64,000 nucleotides of DNA from Forficula auricularia. Its lineage: Eukaryota > Arthropoda > Insecta > Dermaptera > Forficulidae. The notes under the pieces were generated by a model. It had not been told where the DNA came from. It did not search any database and saw only the letters and a list, made by a program, of their open reading frames with translations. The DNA lies in the NCBI GenBank assembly GCA_024734495.1, contig JALMQS010000128.1, positions 20,215,573-20,279,572 on the forward strand, written 5' to 3'. The translations under genes and the position numbers were made by a program. Positions 24,401 through 34,154 of this stretch are shown here, piece by piece; positions within the stretch are counted from its first letter, which is position 1; each line of letters starts with the position of its first letter.

Positions 24401-27400
24401 TTCTTGAATTTTTTCATTTGTTAAAGAACTACCTTAAATATTCTGTCTGATGGGCAGATTTTATGTATGAGGATGTCATTTGAAGAAGAAAGGAGCCTTG
24501 AATTTAAAATTTTCGTAGACTTCAATTAACGTAATGTTTTTACTGTTTTAAAATAAAATTACTTGAAAGAGATAAATATTTTTTTATTTTCTATAAAGCC
24601 TAAAAAAAATAGCAAAGGTAAAGTGGGTCGCATTATCAAGAATTGACTCGATCCATATTTTTATTTTAAAATAATTAATCACTTACAAATGAATATTTAT
24701 CAATTTAAAATATTAATTATTAAGCATACCTTTTGGTAATAATTTTTGAAGATTATGTAAGACGGCATAATAATTCAAAGGTGTGGAAGTATCCAATGCC
24801 ATTTGCTTTATTAACATAGAAGTATTATTAGATTATTAAATGTGATTTTTATACATCGTTTAGCAAGAGATGATGAATATAAAATTGAATTTAAATGATC
24901 TAGAACTATGAGAGTTCTAGATAAGAAATATATTTTAAATTTATTTTTTAAATTGTAATTAAATAGTAACTTAATTAGAACTTCAATGTGATTAAGTTTA
25001 ATAAATAAAAGAAGAGAGGATATTCTCAGATGGTAAAATGAAGTTAAAAAGCCTAGACCTAGAAAGAGTAAAGATTTTAAAATTCTGGGAAATGGTACAA
25101 GGAAAAAAATGGGCAAATTGAGAAACTGGCACGCAGATTTAGGGTTCTTTAGAGATGTAGACACATAGCTTCAAAATAAAAATCCCAAGATTAAATGTTT
25201 TATAGGATTCTGAAAAATCTATTCAACAGTATTCCACTAGTTAAGAAACTACAGACATGTGACAGAGGGCAGTGGCGGATCATAGGGTAAGTGGAATGAG
25301 CGGCTGCGGGGGACCCCGTGCTTGTAAGGGGTCCCAAAAAAGGCCGATTGTGTTAAAGTGTTTTCTTAAACATTGTTTTATAACACTTGTATTCAATTTT
25401 GTTAATAAATTCCAAAATTTGGATATAATCGTTCATGGTTCAGATTTTTTTTGATTTTTTTTGTTTAATTGATTTTTAGGGCCCCGAGTTGACTTGATCC
25501 GCCACTGACAGAGGGGACAGACGGGCAGCCATGTCCCACCAAAATATTTCCGTTTTTTACCAATTTTGCTATGTAACTCTAAAAATGATAGTTTCTAAAT
25601 GTAAGTAAATATTTGGAAAAATAAATTGGCAAAAGAGTTGGTTCGGTTTGTTTCTAATTTGATCGCAAAGGGTTAATTTTCTTTTATGAAAAATTTGTAA
25701 AGTAGAGAAATACATTATAATTATTCTCACCATAACTCGATTTTTATTTTTCTTCGAAGCCTCTTGCAAGTGGTTTAACCAAACAGTATAATCACGAGAA
25801 GGAACGAATCGGCTTGCAACGAGAGTTTCTGAAAGCAAGGAGGCAAAGACTCCGATATCTGATTGAGATGCCAAAGTAGCATGAATGGAATTGTGTAATT
25901 CCTCAGCACAAATATCTACCTAAAATACGTATAATTTATTAATATAGAATGAATTAATGATAATGAATCATTTATTTTTTACTAATAACCTGTATAAATT
26001 TGACAAGGGTATTGAATCGAGGAGGTTGGCCGAAATGAAGAATCCAATTAAGCCTTGCACCTAATAAAAGAATAACATCTGCATCCCTTAGTGCAACAGT
26101 TCTAGCAGAGGCTACACATAGTTCATCTTCATCAGGAACTACTCCTTTTCCCATAGGAGTAGCGAGAAATGGAACTTTTAAAGTATTAACTAGACGCCGA
26201 ACTGAATCAGCTCCTTGGGCTGCTCCTATAATTTTTTATGTTATTATTATTTAATATTTTAATATATAATATATTTTAATTTTACTTGAAAGTAATGGAA
26301 GGCAGCCGTGGGTAGTGAGGAAAGAAAAAATTAACACTATATCCAAATAAGATGTAATTTGGATTCCTTCCTCCTTTCCTTTCAAACCGACGTTTCGGAG
26401 GATTCTTCCTCCTTCTTCAGGGTTCCAAGAGGTCAATGAAGGAAACAAACAAAATGTTTTTTCCTTTATTGACCCCTTGAAAACCTGAAGAAGGAAGGAA
26501 AATCCTTCGAAACGTCGGTTTGAAAGGAAAGGAGGAAGGAATCCAATAAATTACACCTTATTTGGATATGTGTTAATTTTTCTTTCTTCACTACCCCTAC
26601 TGAGCTGCCTTCCATTACTTTCAATTAAAAGTCCGTCTCTCTCTCCAGAGAAAATTTCTTGCAAATAAATTTAATATTTACCTTTTCCAACAATAATTAA
26701 TGGCCGTTTTGCTCTAGAAAGAAGTTCTATGGCTTTCTTAATATCACCTGGTGCTGGATGTGGAACAGGTGGTGATGGAATTCGAGGAGGCCATAACAGA
26801 GCACTCTTGATTAATAGTAGATCCCAATAAATTTCCAGGCATATCCAAATAGCAACAACCTGCAAAAAAGAAATAGCTAATTATTCATTTATTTTTTGTT
26901 GAAGGAATGACCCTGGTGGGCTAGAAGTTAAATCGGCCATTAACGTAAATTTCCGAGGCCGAATTACAGCTCCATTATATAAATAATTTAAATAAATAAC
27001 GAGAAGAATTATCAGACCTGATTATTAATTAATTAATTAAATTTCAAAAATTGAATAAAAATGTATTTTCTTATTTAGAAAATATATGAAAATGAATAGA
27101 TGCAGCGTGCAAGCTTGGACTCCTATTTAGGTTTAAACGCTATTATACTCCCAGTCAACTTCTTACACTGTATAAAGCTCAAATTCGTCCCTGTCTCGAA
27201 TATTGCTCTCATCTGTGGAGGGGGCCTCCAAGCATTCTCTTGCCACCCTGGATGCAATTCAGAAACGAGCAATTAAACTAATAGGAGACCCGGCCCTAAC
27301 AAACCCACTCGACACCCTGGCTCACCGAAGAACCGTTCCTGCCCTTTCCCTGTACTACAGATACTATCACGGTGTCTGTTCAGTCGAGCTTAAATCAATT

Positions 27401-29612
27401 ATCCCCCCTAGAGCCCTCTTTGCTAGAAACACGCGGTTTTCGAAAGCTCATCACCCCTTCACTGTCAAATTGGATAAAAGCCGAACCAACGCTTTCGTCA
27501 ACTCTTTTTTCTTATGACCTCCAGCGACTGGAACTCACTTACAGCCACCGTCTTTCCCGCAATTTATAACCTTCAGCTGTTTAAGACCCGCATCCAGAGA
27601 CACCTTCAACTCCTACCCAGCCCATAAAATCCCCTCGTTTTCTTCTTTTCATGGTGGAGGGGCCAACCCAGGCCTTTAGGGGATGCACCTTTTTGGTGTA
27701 TCTCCTTCTTACATCAATATCTTTAAAAAAAAAAGATAAATACCTGGCCGTCCGTATGTTGCTAATCTAACTGCTTTTTCAACATGAAGAGGAATTAAGG
27801 AGGGTCTTGCAGGTCTAGCTACATATTTACAACTTAGCCTTGCATTTTCAATTTGCGGATATGTTTGAAATCCACCTTTATGCTCTTGGTCTTCATTGCA
27901 AGCTCCTCCAATAACTATCAAGGGCCTTAAAAATTAAAATAAAATTTTTATATAAATTTTGATTGAATATAATTCAGAATTATTTAAATATGTTCAAGTG
28001 ACCATCCATTTGCCTGGGCATTCGCCATGCCAGCAATGCAATGAAGCATGCCTGGTCCACTTACAGCTACACATACAGCTGGATGCCCGGTCAAATATCC
28101 AATGGCTTGAGCTGCGTAGCATGCAGCTTGTTCATTTCGCATACCAACAAAATTTATTCCAACTCGTTGAAGTTCCATACAAAATTCAATCATGGGAATT
28201 CCAGTTATTCCAAAAGCAAACTCAATGCCCTAGAAAATGTATGAGATTATGGCCTTGTTATTTATTATATATGTTACGGCTAATATGCAAATTTGGATAG
28301 TTTATGAACTAACCAAACCATTGGCTATTTTGATAGAAAACGCAATTTCCACCAAAATAGCAGCTAGTTTGCAAACTAACCAAGAGTCTTGGCTAATTTA
28401 CTTGAAATTATTGAGAAAACCAAAATAGCGGGTTAGTTTATAAACTATCCAATGCAGCCTGGCTAATATGAAAACCATAATTTCTAGTAACACAAAATAG
28501 CTAGTTAAATTTTTCTTTATGATTCATTTTATTAACTGTTGCTGTTCGTGTGAAATATAAAAACAAACCCGGCCAGGACAACAAAAATAAAAACAATAAC
28601 ATTTCATATTCATAACCTAACTTTATTTGTAAATTAACCAGAAAATTGATTGGTTAGTTTATAAAATAGCCAAAGGTTTGGCTATTTTGTGTTACTAGAA
28701 ATTATGGTTTTCATATTAGCCAGGCTGTATTGGATAGTTTATAAACTAACCCGCTATTTTGTTTTTCTCAATAATTTCAAGTAAATTATCCAAGACTCTT
28801 GGTTAGTTTGCAAACTAGCTGCTATTTTAGTGGAAATTGCGTTTTCTATCAAAATAGCCAATGGTTTGGTTAGTTTATACAAATTTGCATATTAGCCGTA
28901 ATATATATATATACAAAAATAAATAAATTAAAGAGTTTAGGCTGGTCTAGGTTGATGATGTTATGATGAGATATTCCTGTCATAATACAATGATCTCCGA
29001 TGACTTTTCAAGGGTTTTAAGTCTTTTTGGGTTCCGAACCAAAAAAAGTAAATTATTAAACAATTTTCATGAGACTTTGCTGTCTGTCTATTCTCCATTG
29101 TCAGGGTTGTAGGTTCTTAAGTTAGTATCAAGCTCTTGAAATTTTGCTAGAGTGATTATCTGGGGAAGTCAAAAAAATAAATAAATGCTAATTAAAGATT
29201 ATTTTTGCGAACCGCATCGAGTATTGTTTGCTATGACGTTTAAAATCTTATTAGTCTGATCTGATTTTGTAATTTTTATTTTGATGCCCCAGTTGAGTGT
29301 GCTATCAAATACTGTATATATACAGTACCTATTTGGTGCCATATGAAACTATAACAATGCCTTCCAATAATTTCGCAACCCTTTGTTAAATTAATTTGGT
29401 TGTTATAAATAATAATAGTAATTAAGAAGAGGAGTCTAAAATCAGAGAGGAATATGACATAAAACGATTATCTAGAAGGATTTACACTAAGAACTCTTTG
29501 CCTTATAAATAAAACTATATCATATCTAATCTACAAAAAACTTTTACCTGATCTTTCAGAGCATTAGCTAGAATTTGGCTCCAGTTAGTATTTCATCATT
29601 ATTTTGAGACAT
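21367..29612 (-). CDS. HACL1: 2-hydroxyacyl-CoA lyase, 11 exons
   Basis: Thiamine-pyrophosphate enzyme that cleaves 2-hydroxyacyl-CoAs to formyl-CoA and a shortened aldehyde in peroxisomal alpha-oxidation. Exons: 29612-29548, 28229-28003, 27925-27744, 26859-26682, 26225-25990, 25919-25731, 24805-24730, 23734-23506, 22550-22443, 21665-21536, 21462-21367, all with AG/GT borders and matching phases. They sum to 1716 bases (571 codons plus stop; the human protein is about 578). Visible features: cofactor-activating Glu in [12 protein letters not shown], middle-domain [19 protein letters not shown]/Mg motif EGDSAF...NNNGIYGG, and C-terminus ending SKL. Oddities: a missing base in exon 1, an extra base in exon 4, compensating -1/+1 in exon 8, and Arg for the usual Gly in [10 protein letters not shown]. 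Splice sites and the targeting signal are intact, so a working gene with assembly errors is more likely than a pseudogene. A recent pseudogene is the alternative. Confidence 0.92.
21536..21665 (-). CDS. HACL1: HACL1 exon 10
   Basis: [20 protein letters not shown], then [19 protein letters not shown], matching the family's PP...L....HYE...AFGGKGY region in outline. Acceptor TTTTACAG, donor GTAATT. Confidence 0.88.
21716..22015. repeat. GC-rich island inside HACL1 intron 9
   Basis: About 300 bases of clearly higher GC content with GAGGCAGCCCCGCGAGGCTG and related GAGGC/GCCTC units in both orientations. GTATCCGG lies near both ends (21722 and 21990). The surrounding intron is AT-rich. An open frame through it (21838-22020) shows no domain. 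Probably a MITE or a captured fragment; class unknown. Confidence 0.5.
22443..22550 (-). CDS. HACL1: HACL1 exon 9 (NNN metal/TPP motif)
   Basis: [20 protein letters not shown] continues the TPP-binding domain; the NNNG motif supplies metal ligands. Good polypyrimidine acceptor (CTTTTTTTCAG) and donor GTTAGT. Phase 2 in and out. Confidence 0.92.
22735..23485 (-). pseudogene. LINE fragment, reverse transcriptase C-terminal part, in HACL1 intron 8
   Basis: Minus-strand frames contain [28 protein letters not shown] and [16 protein letters not shown], then a frame-shifted ...LPWMQFRNE. These belong to the end of a Jockey/CR1-type LINE reverse transcriptase. Relatives lie at 27104-27731, 30380-31330, 51120-51415 and 51430-52110. 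Decayed by frameshifts and a 5' truncation. Confidence 0.75.
23506..23734 (-). CDS. HACL1: HACL1 exon 8 (TPP-binding domain, two compensating indels)
   Basis: The ends read [18 protein letters not shown] and [20 protein letters not shown] in one frame. The middle, [20 protein letters not shown], is in another frame. One base is missing at the CCC run near 23676 and one is extra at the GG near 23612, so the exon as a whole stays in phase and no stop arises. Read literally, about 22 conserved residues are replaced by unrelated ones. Confidence 0.9.
23906..24437 (+). mobile_element. TTAA-flanked MITE, copy 1 (HACL1 intron 7)
   Basis: Ends TTAAGGAGGTTCTTTC and GAAC(T)ACCTTAA form inverted termini. 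Shared interior: ACAAAAAGTTTTAGCCTCGT, AACCACTCTATAAATATGAA and ATTGCAATTATTTCATGTTT. Other copies are at 40827-41354, 54336-54864 (inverted) and 57153-57640. A TTAA target is typical of piggyBac-type transposases, but no transposase is present here. Confidence 0.7.
24730..24805 (-). CDS. HACL1: HACL1 exon 7 (short)
   Basis: Reads [25 protein letters not shown] in 25 codons plus one base. It matches the family's PLNYY...LQ segment before the C-terminal domain. The acceptor (TTAATAAAG) has a poor pyrimidine tract, so the 5' border is less certain. The join to exon 8 gives KVVSEG, about three residues shorter than relatives; a missed tiny exon is possible. Confidence 0.8.
25270..25507 (+). mobile_element. 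hAT MITE with 8-bp target duplication (HACL1 intron 6)
   Basis: Inverted ends CAGTGGCGGATCA and TGATCCGCCACTG. The 8-bp duplication ACAGAGGG is at 25262-25269 and 25508-25515. 238 bases, no coding capacity. Confidence 0.88.
25731..25919 (-). CDS. HACL1: HACL1 exon 6
   Basis: [20 protein letters not shown] continues directly from VKFIQ in exon 5. The rest is the variable helical linker, ending at VM before GTGAGA. 63 codons in phase 0, separated from exon 5 by a 70-base intron. Confidence 0.88.
25990..26225 (-). CDS. HACL1: HACL1 exon 5 (middle domain)
   Basis: Uninterrupted: [40 protein letters not shown] and [20 protein letters not shown], ending VKFIQ. Strong agreement with the central domain of the family. 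Phase 1 in, phase 0 out. Confidence 0.93.
26284..26626. mobile_element. Inverted-repeat element with two hammerhead-like cores (HACL1 intron 4)
   Basis: Arms of about 150 bases begin ACTTGAAAGTAATGGAAGGC and end with the inverse. Each arm has one core: on the minus strand at 26420-26391 (CTGAAGA, GGAGG/CCTCC stem, GAAACGTCGG) and on the plus strand at 26485-26513 (CTGAAGA, GAAGG/CCTTC stem, GAAACGTCGG). The layout is shared with 36338-36627, including a following AGTCCGTCT block. I infer an inverted dimer of a Penelope-like end. Confidence 0.7.
26682..26859 (-). CDS. HACL1: HACL1 exon 4 (one extra base)
   Basis: The acceptor-side frame reads [20 protein letters not shown]; the donor-side frame reads [20 protein letters not shown] and RPLIIVGKG. 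The frame changes by one base near the ATGGCC at about 26790. The exon is 178 bases, whereas the flanking phases need 177. Removing one G of the GG would restore the family-like sequence. Confidence 0.88.
27104..27731 (+). pseudogene. LINE fragment, 3' end (HACL1 intron 3)
   Basis: Frames contain [17 protein letters not shown], '[20 protein letters not shown]', [19 protein letters not shown] and [13 protein letters not shown], interrupted by frameshifts. It is followed by a 3' UTR and an A-rich tail near 27722-27736. Same family as 22735-23485, but on the opposite strand to HACL1. Confidence 0.78.
27744..27925 (-). CDS. HACL1: HACL1 exon 3
   Basis: Reads [20 protein letters not shown], then [14 protein letters not shown] and TYGRPG, as in the end of the family's PYR domain. 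Acceptor TTTTTAAG, donor GTATTT. Separated from exon 2 by a 77-base intron. Confidence 0.9.
28003..28229 (-). CDS. HACL1: HACL1 exon 2 (PYR domain, catalytic Glu)
   Basis: [12 protein letters not shown], then [20 protein letters not shown] and [20 protein letters not shown]. It holds the glutamate that activates the thiamine cofactor. Acceptor CTAG at 28231-28230; donor GTCACTT, weaker than most but phase-consistent. Confidence 0.9.
28274..28901. mobile_element. Large palindromic element (HACL1 intron 1)
   Basis: Ends TTACGGCTAATATGCAAATT and its inverse. The arms run about 220-230 bases each and are nearly identical. Within each arm, short palindromic units such as GGTTAGTTTATAAACTA and GGCTATTTTG recur several times. 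The central spacer is about 160 bases. No coding capacity. It begins about 45 bases upstream of exon 2 and so occupies half of intron 1. Confidence 0.75.
29548..29612 (-). CDS. HACL1: HACL1 exon 1 (start codon; one base short)
   Basis: Begins [12 protein letters not shown] and, after a one-base shift at the A/T run following GCC, reads ILANALKDQ up to the GTAAAAG donor. That matches the N-terminal helix of the family (GA..IA.ALK.Q). The exon is 65 bases; 66 would keep phase 0 into exon 2. Read literally, TAG follows 14 codons in. A single missing A in a short run is the simplest explanation. Confidence 0.75.
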
Positions 29613-30370
29613 TTTGATATAAATATTAATCTTTTACAATTGTGTAAAAAATTAGGTTAGAAACAATTCAGTATATGCTGTGGTATATATGTTGAAGAGT
29701 TGGAGAATACTTTATATCTTGTTCCAAAGTCCAGGGTTATATAATATTAACATTTTATTTTTTCCATATTATATAATAAAATAATTTATCAAATATAGAA
29801 ATTTATATCAGGTACTTAGGTAGTTTATTATACTTTATCATTTATTATTATATTTCATTATAATATTTATTTATTGTATTATTTTATATTGTATTTAATA
29901 AATATAATATCTAGGATGAAGAGTCATAAGACAAAATTTATTCTTAACTATAATATATAATAAACCAGCTGTGAAGCCCGCCTTCGGCAGTCATCTTGCT
30001 GTCCAGGAAGCTTCTTGATCTTTTGACCCTGAACATTCGGGGGTTTTAAAATAATAATTTAAATCTAATTTTAATAAATTTGACATAAACTATTTGTGTT
30101 TTAAATGAGTGGCTCGCGACAGACAGCATGAAGCGCTTTAAATAAAAAATATATAAATTTTCATTTATTTCTTGAAATTTATTCTTACAATTATCTGGTT
30201 AATTTTCAAAGTATTTTTCTTTTTTTATTTCATGGTATATTGTCTTATTTCCTCTGCCTGGATTCCGACCGATAACACAATTACTACGGATCGTGGAAAG
30301 TTCGTTCTTGTGCCAAAATGTTTATATTTTCAAAACAAAGAACTCCTTAGATTTTTGGCCTTTAAGCTTT
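29613..30370. other. Upstream flank of HACL1 with a Helitron 3' fragment
   Basis: The first few hundred bases upstream of the HACL1 ATG should hold its promoter, but no TATA box or initiator stands out in the AT-rich sequence. At 29968-30015, CCAGCTGTGAAGCCCGCCTT and its hairpin GCCCGCCTTCGGC are the reverse complement of a Helitron-type 3' end. Confidence 0.4.
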
Positions 30371-31336
30371 TTTTTATAATGATATTGATACAAGAAGAAG
30401 TTGCACCAAGAAGGTACAACCTCTGTAGTCCGCGGTGGACCCTTGTATCGTGAAAATAAGAAGAGATTTAGGGTTGGGTAGCAGTCGAAGGTATCTGTGG
30501 ATGCTGGTCTTGAAAGATTGAAGGTTATAATTTGATGGAAAGACGGTCGGGGGAAGAGAGTTCCAGTCTCTAGATGTCATAGGGATAAATGAATTGGCGA
30601 ATGCGTTTGTTCGATTAGTATCCAGTTTAAGCGCGTAGGGGTGTTGAATCTTAGAAAATCGTGTATTTCGCGCAAATGAAGCCTTTGGTGAGATTATCGA
30701 TTTTATCTCGTCAGAACAAAAGCCATGGTAATATCTATAAAAAAGGGAAAGGGCGGAGACAGATCTACGATGGGCTAGGGCAGTGGTTCTTAACCTTTTT
30801 ATGCTGCGACCCAAATTTGAGAAATATGTTTATGTTGCGACCCCCTCTCCCCCCCCCCCCCGTTAATTACCTTTTTTTAGACGATATTTGAGAAATTTTG
30901 TTCAATTTTCAATGATGACTTTTTTTAAATCACATATAATATTATTTTATAACAATTAAGATAACCAAAGGTACTTTTCGATATAAAGAAAATTTAGTGA
31001 ATTTCATATTTTCATTTTTTATAGTATTGAATAAATCAAAATTTATTTTTCAAATTCTAATAATAAGTAAAATATTTTATTAATGACTCTGGGCGACCCA
31101 AAGAATATGCTTTGCGACCCAATTTTGGGTCGCGACCCATAGGTTAAGAACCTCTGGGCTAGGGAGTCGAGAGTGTCAGTTAATGCGGGATCGCCTATAA
31201 GTCTGATAGCCCGCCTCTGAATTGCATCTAAGGTATTAAGAGAATGCTTGGAGGCCCCTCTCCACAGATGAGACGCAATAGGGGCGAATTTGAGCCTTGT
31301 ATAATATAAGGAGTTGAGTGGGGGTGAAAAGGCGCC
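30371..31336 (-). pseudogene. LINE fragment split by a hAT MITE
   Basis: The minus-strand frame contains [57 protein letters not shown] and a terminal LRLLPNP. It is the C-terminal end of the same LINE family as 27104-27731. The element is interrupted by the MITE at 30781-31156 and cut at 31336 by the LTR element. Confidence 0.78.
30781..31156. mobile_element. hAT MITE with 8-bp target duplication
   Basis: Inverted ends CAGTGGTTCTTAACC and GGTTAAGAACCTCTG. The target duplication GGCTAGGG is at 30773-30780 and 31157-31164. Inside, GCGACCC motifs recur near both ends, and there is a poly-C run near 30848. 376 bases, inserted in a LINE fragment. Confidence 0.9.
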
Positions 31337-31996
31337 AATTATGTTATTTGATGGTTTGTGTTGATTTCAAATAAAACAAAGTTTTAAGTTGGAACACGAT
31401 TTATTAAAAGGTGAATATAAATACAGGAGTTAGTGAAGGTACTGAAACTTTAAATAATAATAGATCAGTCTTCACTAACATGAGGTACACTGTTCACGTC
31501 GGATGGGTAATAGTAAGTAAGTGAAAGTAATTGATAGTAATAGCCTCTCTTCAATTTGGGAGACGACCTTTATAGGCGTTGAGCCGACATCTAGGGCTGC
31601 CGATGATAGGCCCTTGAAACAGCCAATCGGCGCATCTCTTAATATGGCCAATCCGGGTGCAGCTAGGTCGTAGCATTTGTCTGGATGAGGCAAAGGCCGC
31701 AAATTGAGGCAAAGGCGGCAAATTGAGGCAAGGGTGGCAAATTGAGGCAAGGGTGGCAAAATGAGGCAAGGGTAGCAAATTGAGGTACGGGTGGCAAATT
31801 GAGGTAAGGGTGGCAAGAGTCATCTTTGTCTTGAGATAACGACTTGCATTTTACAATTCTTATTATTCTAAACATTATTATAATACAAAGGTGAAGTTTA
31901 GTATTGGCACCTGAAGGGTTGCCAGATATAATTAATCTAATGAATTTATAGAGGTAGGATGTGATATCGGCAACTGGATAGTTGCCAGGTATAACT
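31337..31996 (-). repeat. 3' LTR (left copy)
   Basis: 660 bases, apparently identical to 35586-36245. Contains about seven copies of a 19-base tandem unit (GGCAAATTGAGGCAAGGGT and variants) at about 31680-31815. Reading frames through this array are artefacts of the repeat. Confidence 0.92.
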
Positions 31997-32010
31997 CCTC
32001 CACCCTCTAA
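31997..32010 (-). other. Polypurine tract
   Basis: Minus-strand TAGAGGGTGGAGG lies directly before the 3' LTR start AGTTAT. Its position and composition fit the plus-strand primer of LTR elements. Confidence 0.75.
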
Positions 32011-32086
32011 AAGAAAATTTATCCACTTATGGTTAAATTTTCTCCAGGTCTGGGCATCCTGAAGGTTGCGCATTCTATATTTGTAA

Positions 32087-32659
32087 TTATTTTTCTATTT
32101 TTTTTTGTCGTTTCCTTATCATTTTAAAGGTAATAATGCTAAGTAGAAATATTAAAATTATTATTATTATTGTAATTAGTATATAATTTTTATTGTCTAG
32201 GATTTGCGAACCTATATCTTCGATTTCTTTCAATTTAATGTCCTCAACTTTAATTTTTGTAAGATCATAAAATTTTATCACTTTATTGTTATTCATTGTA
32301 AGTCTTTTTAGGTTAGAGAGTTTGGGGAGGACAATTTCTTCTTTGGGATTAAGGGAGGTTTACACTGGCACATTATTCACTTTGCACTCTTTGTTTCTTA
32401 TTTTATATATATCAACACCAAGATATTCCTTGATGTTTGAGCAACTTACGAATACATTAGCGCTGTTTTCCACACTTATTATTATTATGTCTGAATGGGG
32501 AATGATCATAAAATCGGGGAAATATTTTAGAGGATGAGTTTCACATTTTTCGTGGGATTTATTAATAATTAAATTTTTAATACAGTCGGATGGCTCCTGA
32601 TTTTCAATCTTGCAATACCAACCGTCATGATTTGCCATGCATTCGCTGGCATGACTCAT
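32087..32659 (-). pseudogene. Env-like C-terminal remnant
   Basis: Two adjacent open frames (32659-32360 and 32296-32087) carry a cysteine-containing domain and then a single long hydrophobic segment, residues about 40-60 of the second frame, followed by a basic tail. This resembles the end of an errantivirus envelope protein: transmembrane anchor and cytoplasmic tail. A stop or frame break lies between them, and most of the N-terminal part is missing. Identification is by position and topology only. Confidence 0.55.
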
Positions 32660-32992
32660 TTCGTGCTTGTTTGGAAGGATGTAATTATGTTATTTTTTTG
32701 TTCTAAGAGTGGTGAAATTAAAATCCAGCAAGTCGAGTTGGATAGAGAGTAATTTTGTGTCGTTGGCCGAAATGTGATCCCTAAGAATATTATAAGTTGT
32801 TTTGAGATTAACATATTTATCGTAAAGGGGCATTATTAATTATTTTCAATTGACATAGATGTTTATTATTATTATTATTATTATTTTTTTTTAAATTTAT
32901 TTACTCCATTTATTTATTGAAATTATTGAACTATTATTTAATTAACTATCTTTAAAAATTTTATTTCTAATTACTTGATTAATTATATTCTA

Positions 32993-34051
32993 TTAGCAAT
33001 TTTTTTTTTTCATTTTAAACTTATTTATACCCTTATATAATTTCCGATTTTTCTCTAAACTCTTCCCATTAAATTTGCATTTCATCTTTACTCTAATCAA
33101 ATTATTATATAACTTTGGTCTATCCGTTTTATTTTGCTCTAAAATTCCACATACCTTTGAATTTTTTCTGATTTTAATTGTATTATTTTTAAACCGAGAC
33201 ATTTTCTTGAAATTAACCTTTTCTGGAGCTACCATCCTTTCTACCTGAATAATTTTTATTATATTTTCCTTTGAATTTCTATTCCCTAATTCTGTTTTTC
33301 CTACTTTTTCAATAACATTTTCCTTGTCTTTATTCTTATCTAGTTTTTCAAATTTATTATTTGTTTCATTTCCCACTTTCTTATTATTATTTATTAATTC
33401 CTTCCCTTTCATTTCTTCATTTCTATCTCCTAGTATTAAATCATTACTTAATTCTGTATTTATTCCTATTTCATTTTGTCTATTTAACTTACTGCTACTA
33501 ACTTTAATTGGACGAAATTCACCTGCGTTTTTAACTAACCGGTCCTTTTCGCAATTGGATTCAAAACTTGAGTTTGATGAATCACTATCTGCATGAGATA
33601 CAGCTGCGTCGTGTTCAGACCGCTCTTTTTCATTGCAAGAAGTTAAGTGATTGTTTATTGTTTGTTCACTTTTATTACCGTCGGAATCACTGATGTCTGA
33701 TGATTGAAATTCAACTGCGTCTTTAATTGACCGTTCTTTTTCGTCATTAGCCTCATGTGCTTCCGGATAATAAAGATGAAATTTGCCTCCATCTAATGTT
33801 ACACAAGTTCCTTTACTGTCCCAGATAAAATTTAATTTGTTTAGTGTGTCGATTCCAACTAGCATATCAAAATCTTTGTGAAAGTCGAAAACTAAAAATT
33901 TGGATCTTACATTAAACATGTCAATGAATGTACATTTATCTAAAGTCGTTTCCCCATTAAATGTTAAAACATAATTTATTTCATTAAATTTTTTGAATTT
34001 TTCAACTACATTCGGTTTTACTACGTTACAGGTAGCTCCGGTATCTAACAT
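32993..34051 (-). CDS. Retropepsin-type aspartic protease with long charged extension
   Basis: The frame continues from upstream and contains the active-site motif LDTGAT at its start (retropepsin DTG box). It then has a protease-like core of about 100 residues with DFDMLVGIDTLNKL, the usual flap-to-C-terminal region. The following 230 or so residues are rich in Lys, Asn, Glu and Ser, with repeated 'EKERS..DA' segments, and have no known domain. Reverse transcriptase should follow in a complete element but does not. The true start lies upstream of the listed ATG because the frame is part of gag-pol. Confidence 0.8.
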   Translation of the reverse strand: MLDTGATCNVVKPNVVEKFKKFNEINYVLTFNGETTLDKCTFIDMFNVRSKFLVFDFHKDFDMLVGIDTLNKLNFIWDSKGTCVTLDGGKFHLYYPEAHEANDEKERSIKDAVEFQSSDISDSDGNKSEQTINNHLTSCNEKERSEHDAAVSHADSDSSNSSFESNCEKDRLVKNAGEFRPIKVSSSKLNRQNEIGINTELSNDLILGDRNEEMKGKELINNNKKVGNETNNKFEKLDKNKDKENVIEKVGKTELGNRNSKENIIKIIQVERMVAPEKVNFKKMSRFKNNTIKIRKNSKVCGILEQNKTDRPKLYNNLIRVKMKCKFNGKSLEKNRKLYKGINKFKMKKKNC

Positions 34052-34154
34052 AATTTTAAAGCCGTTTAAAATGATAAATGGTAATTTGCTTGTTGTTTTC
34101 CCCGAGCTAATTTGATAAACTACCTTCTCCTGGTGTGGTTCGGGTGGCCCATTT

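Noticed and set aside
27959..28428. Plus-strand frames over HACL1 exon 2
   Set aside because: They are antisense shadows of the conserved minus-strand exon and of the adjoining palindrome.
31475..31823. Overlapping reading frames of 90-136 codons, also at 35724-36124
   Set aside because: They run through the 19-base minisatellite of the LTRs; 19 is not a multiple of three, so all frames stay open. They do not represent genes.
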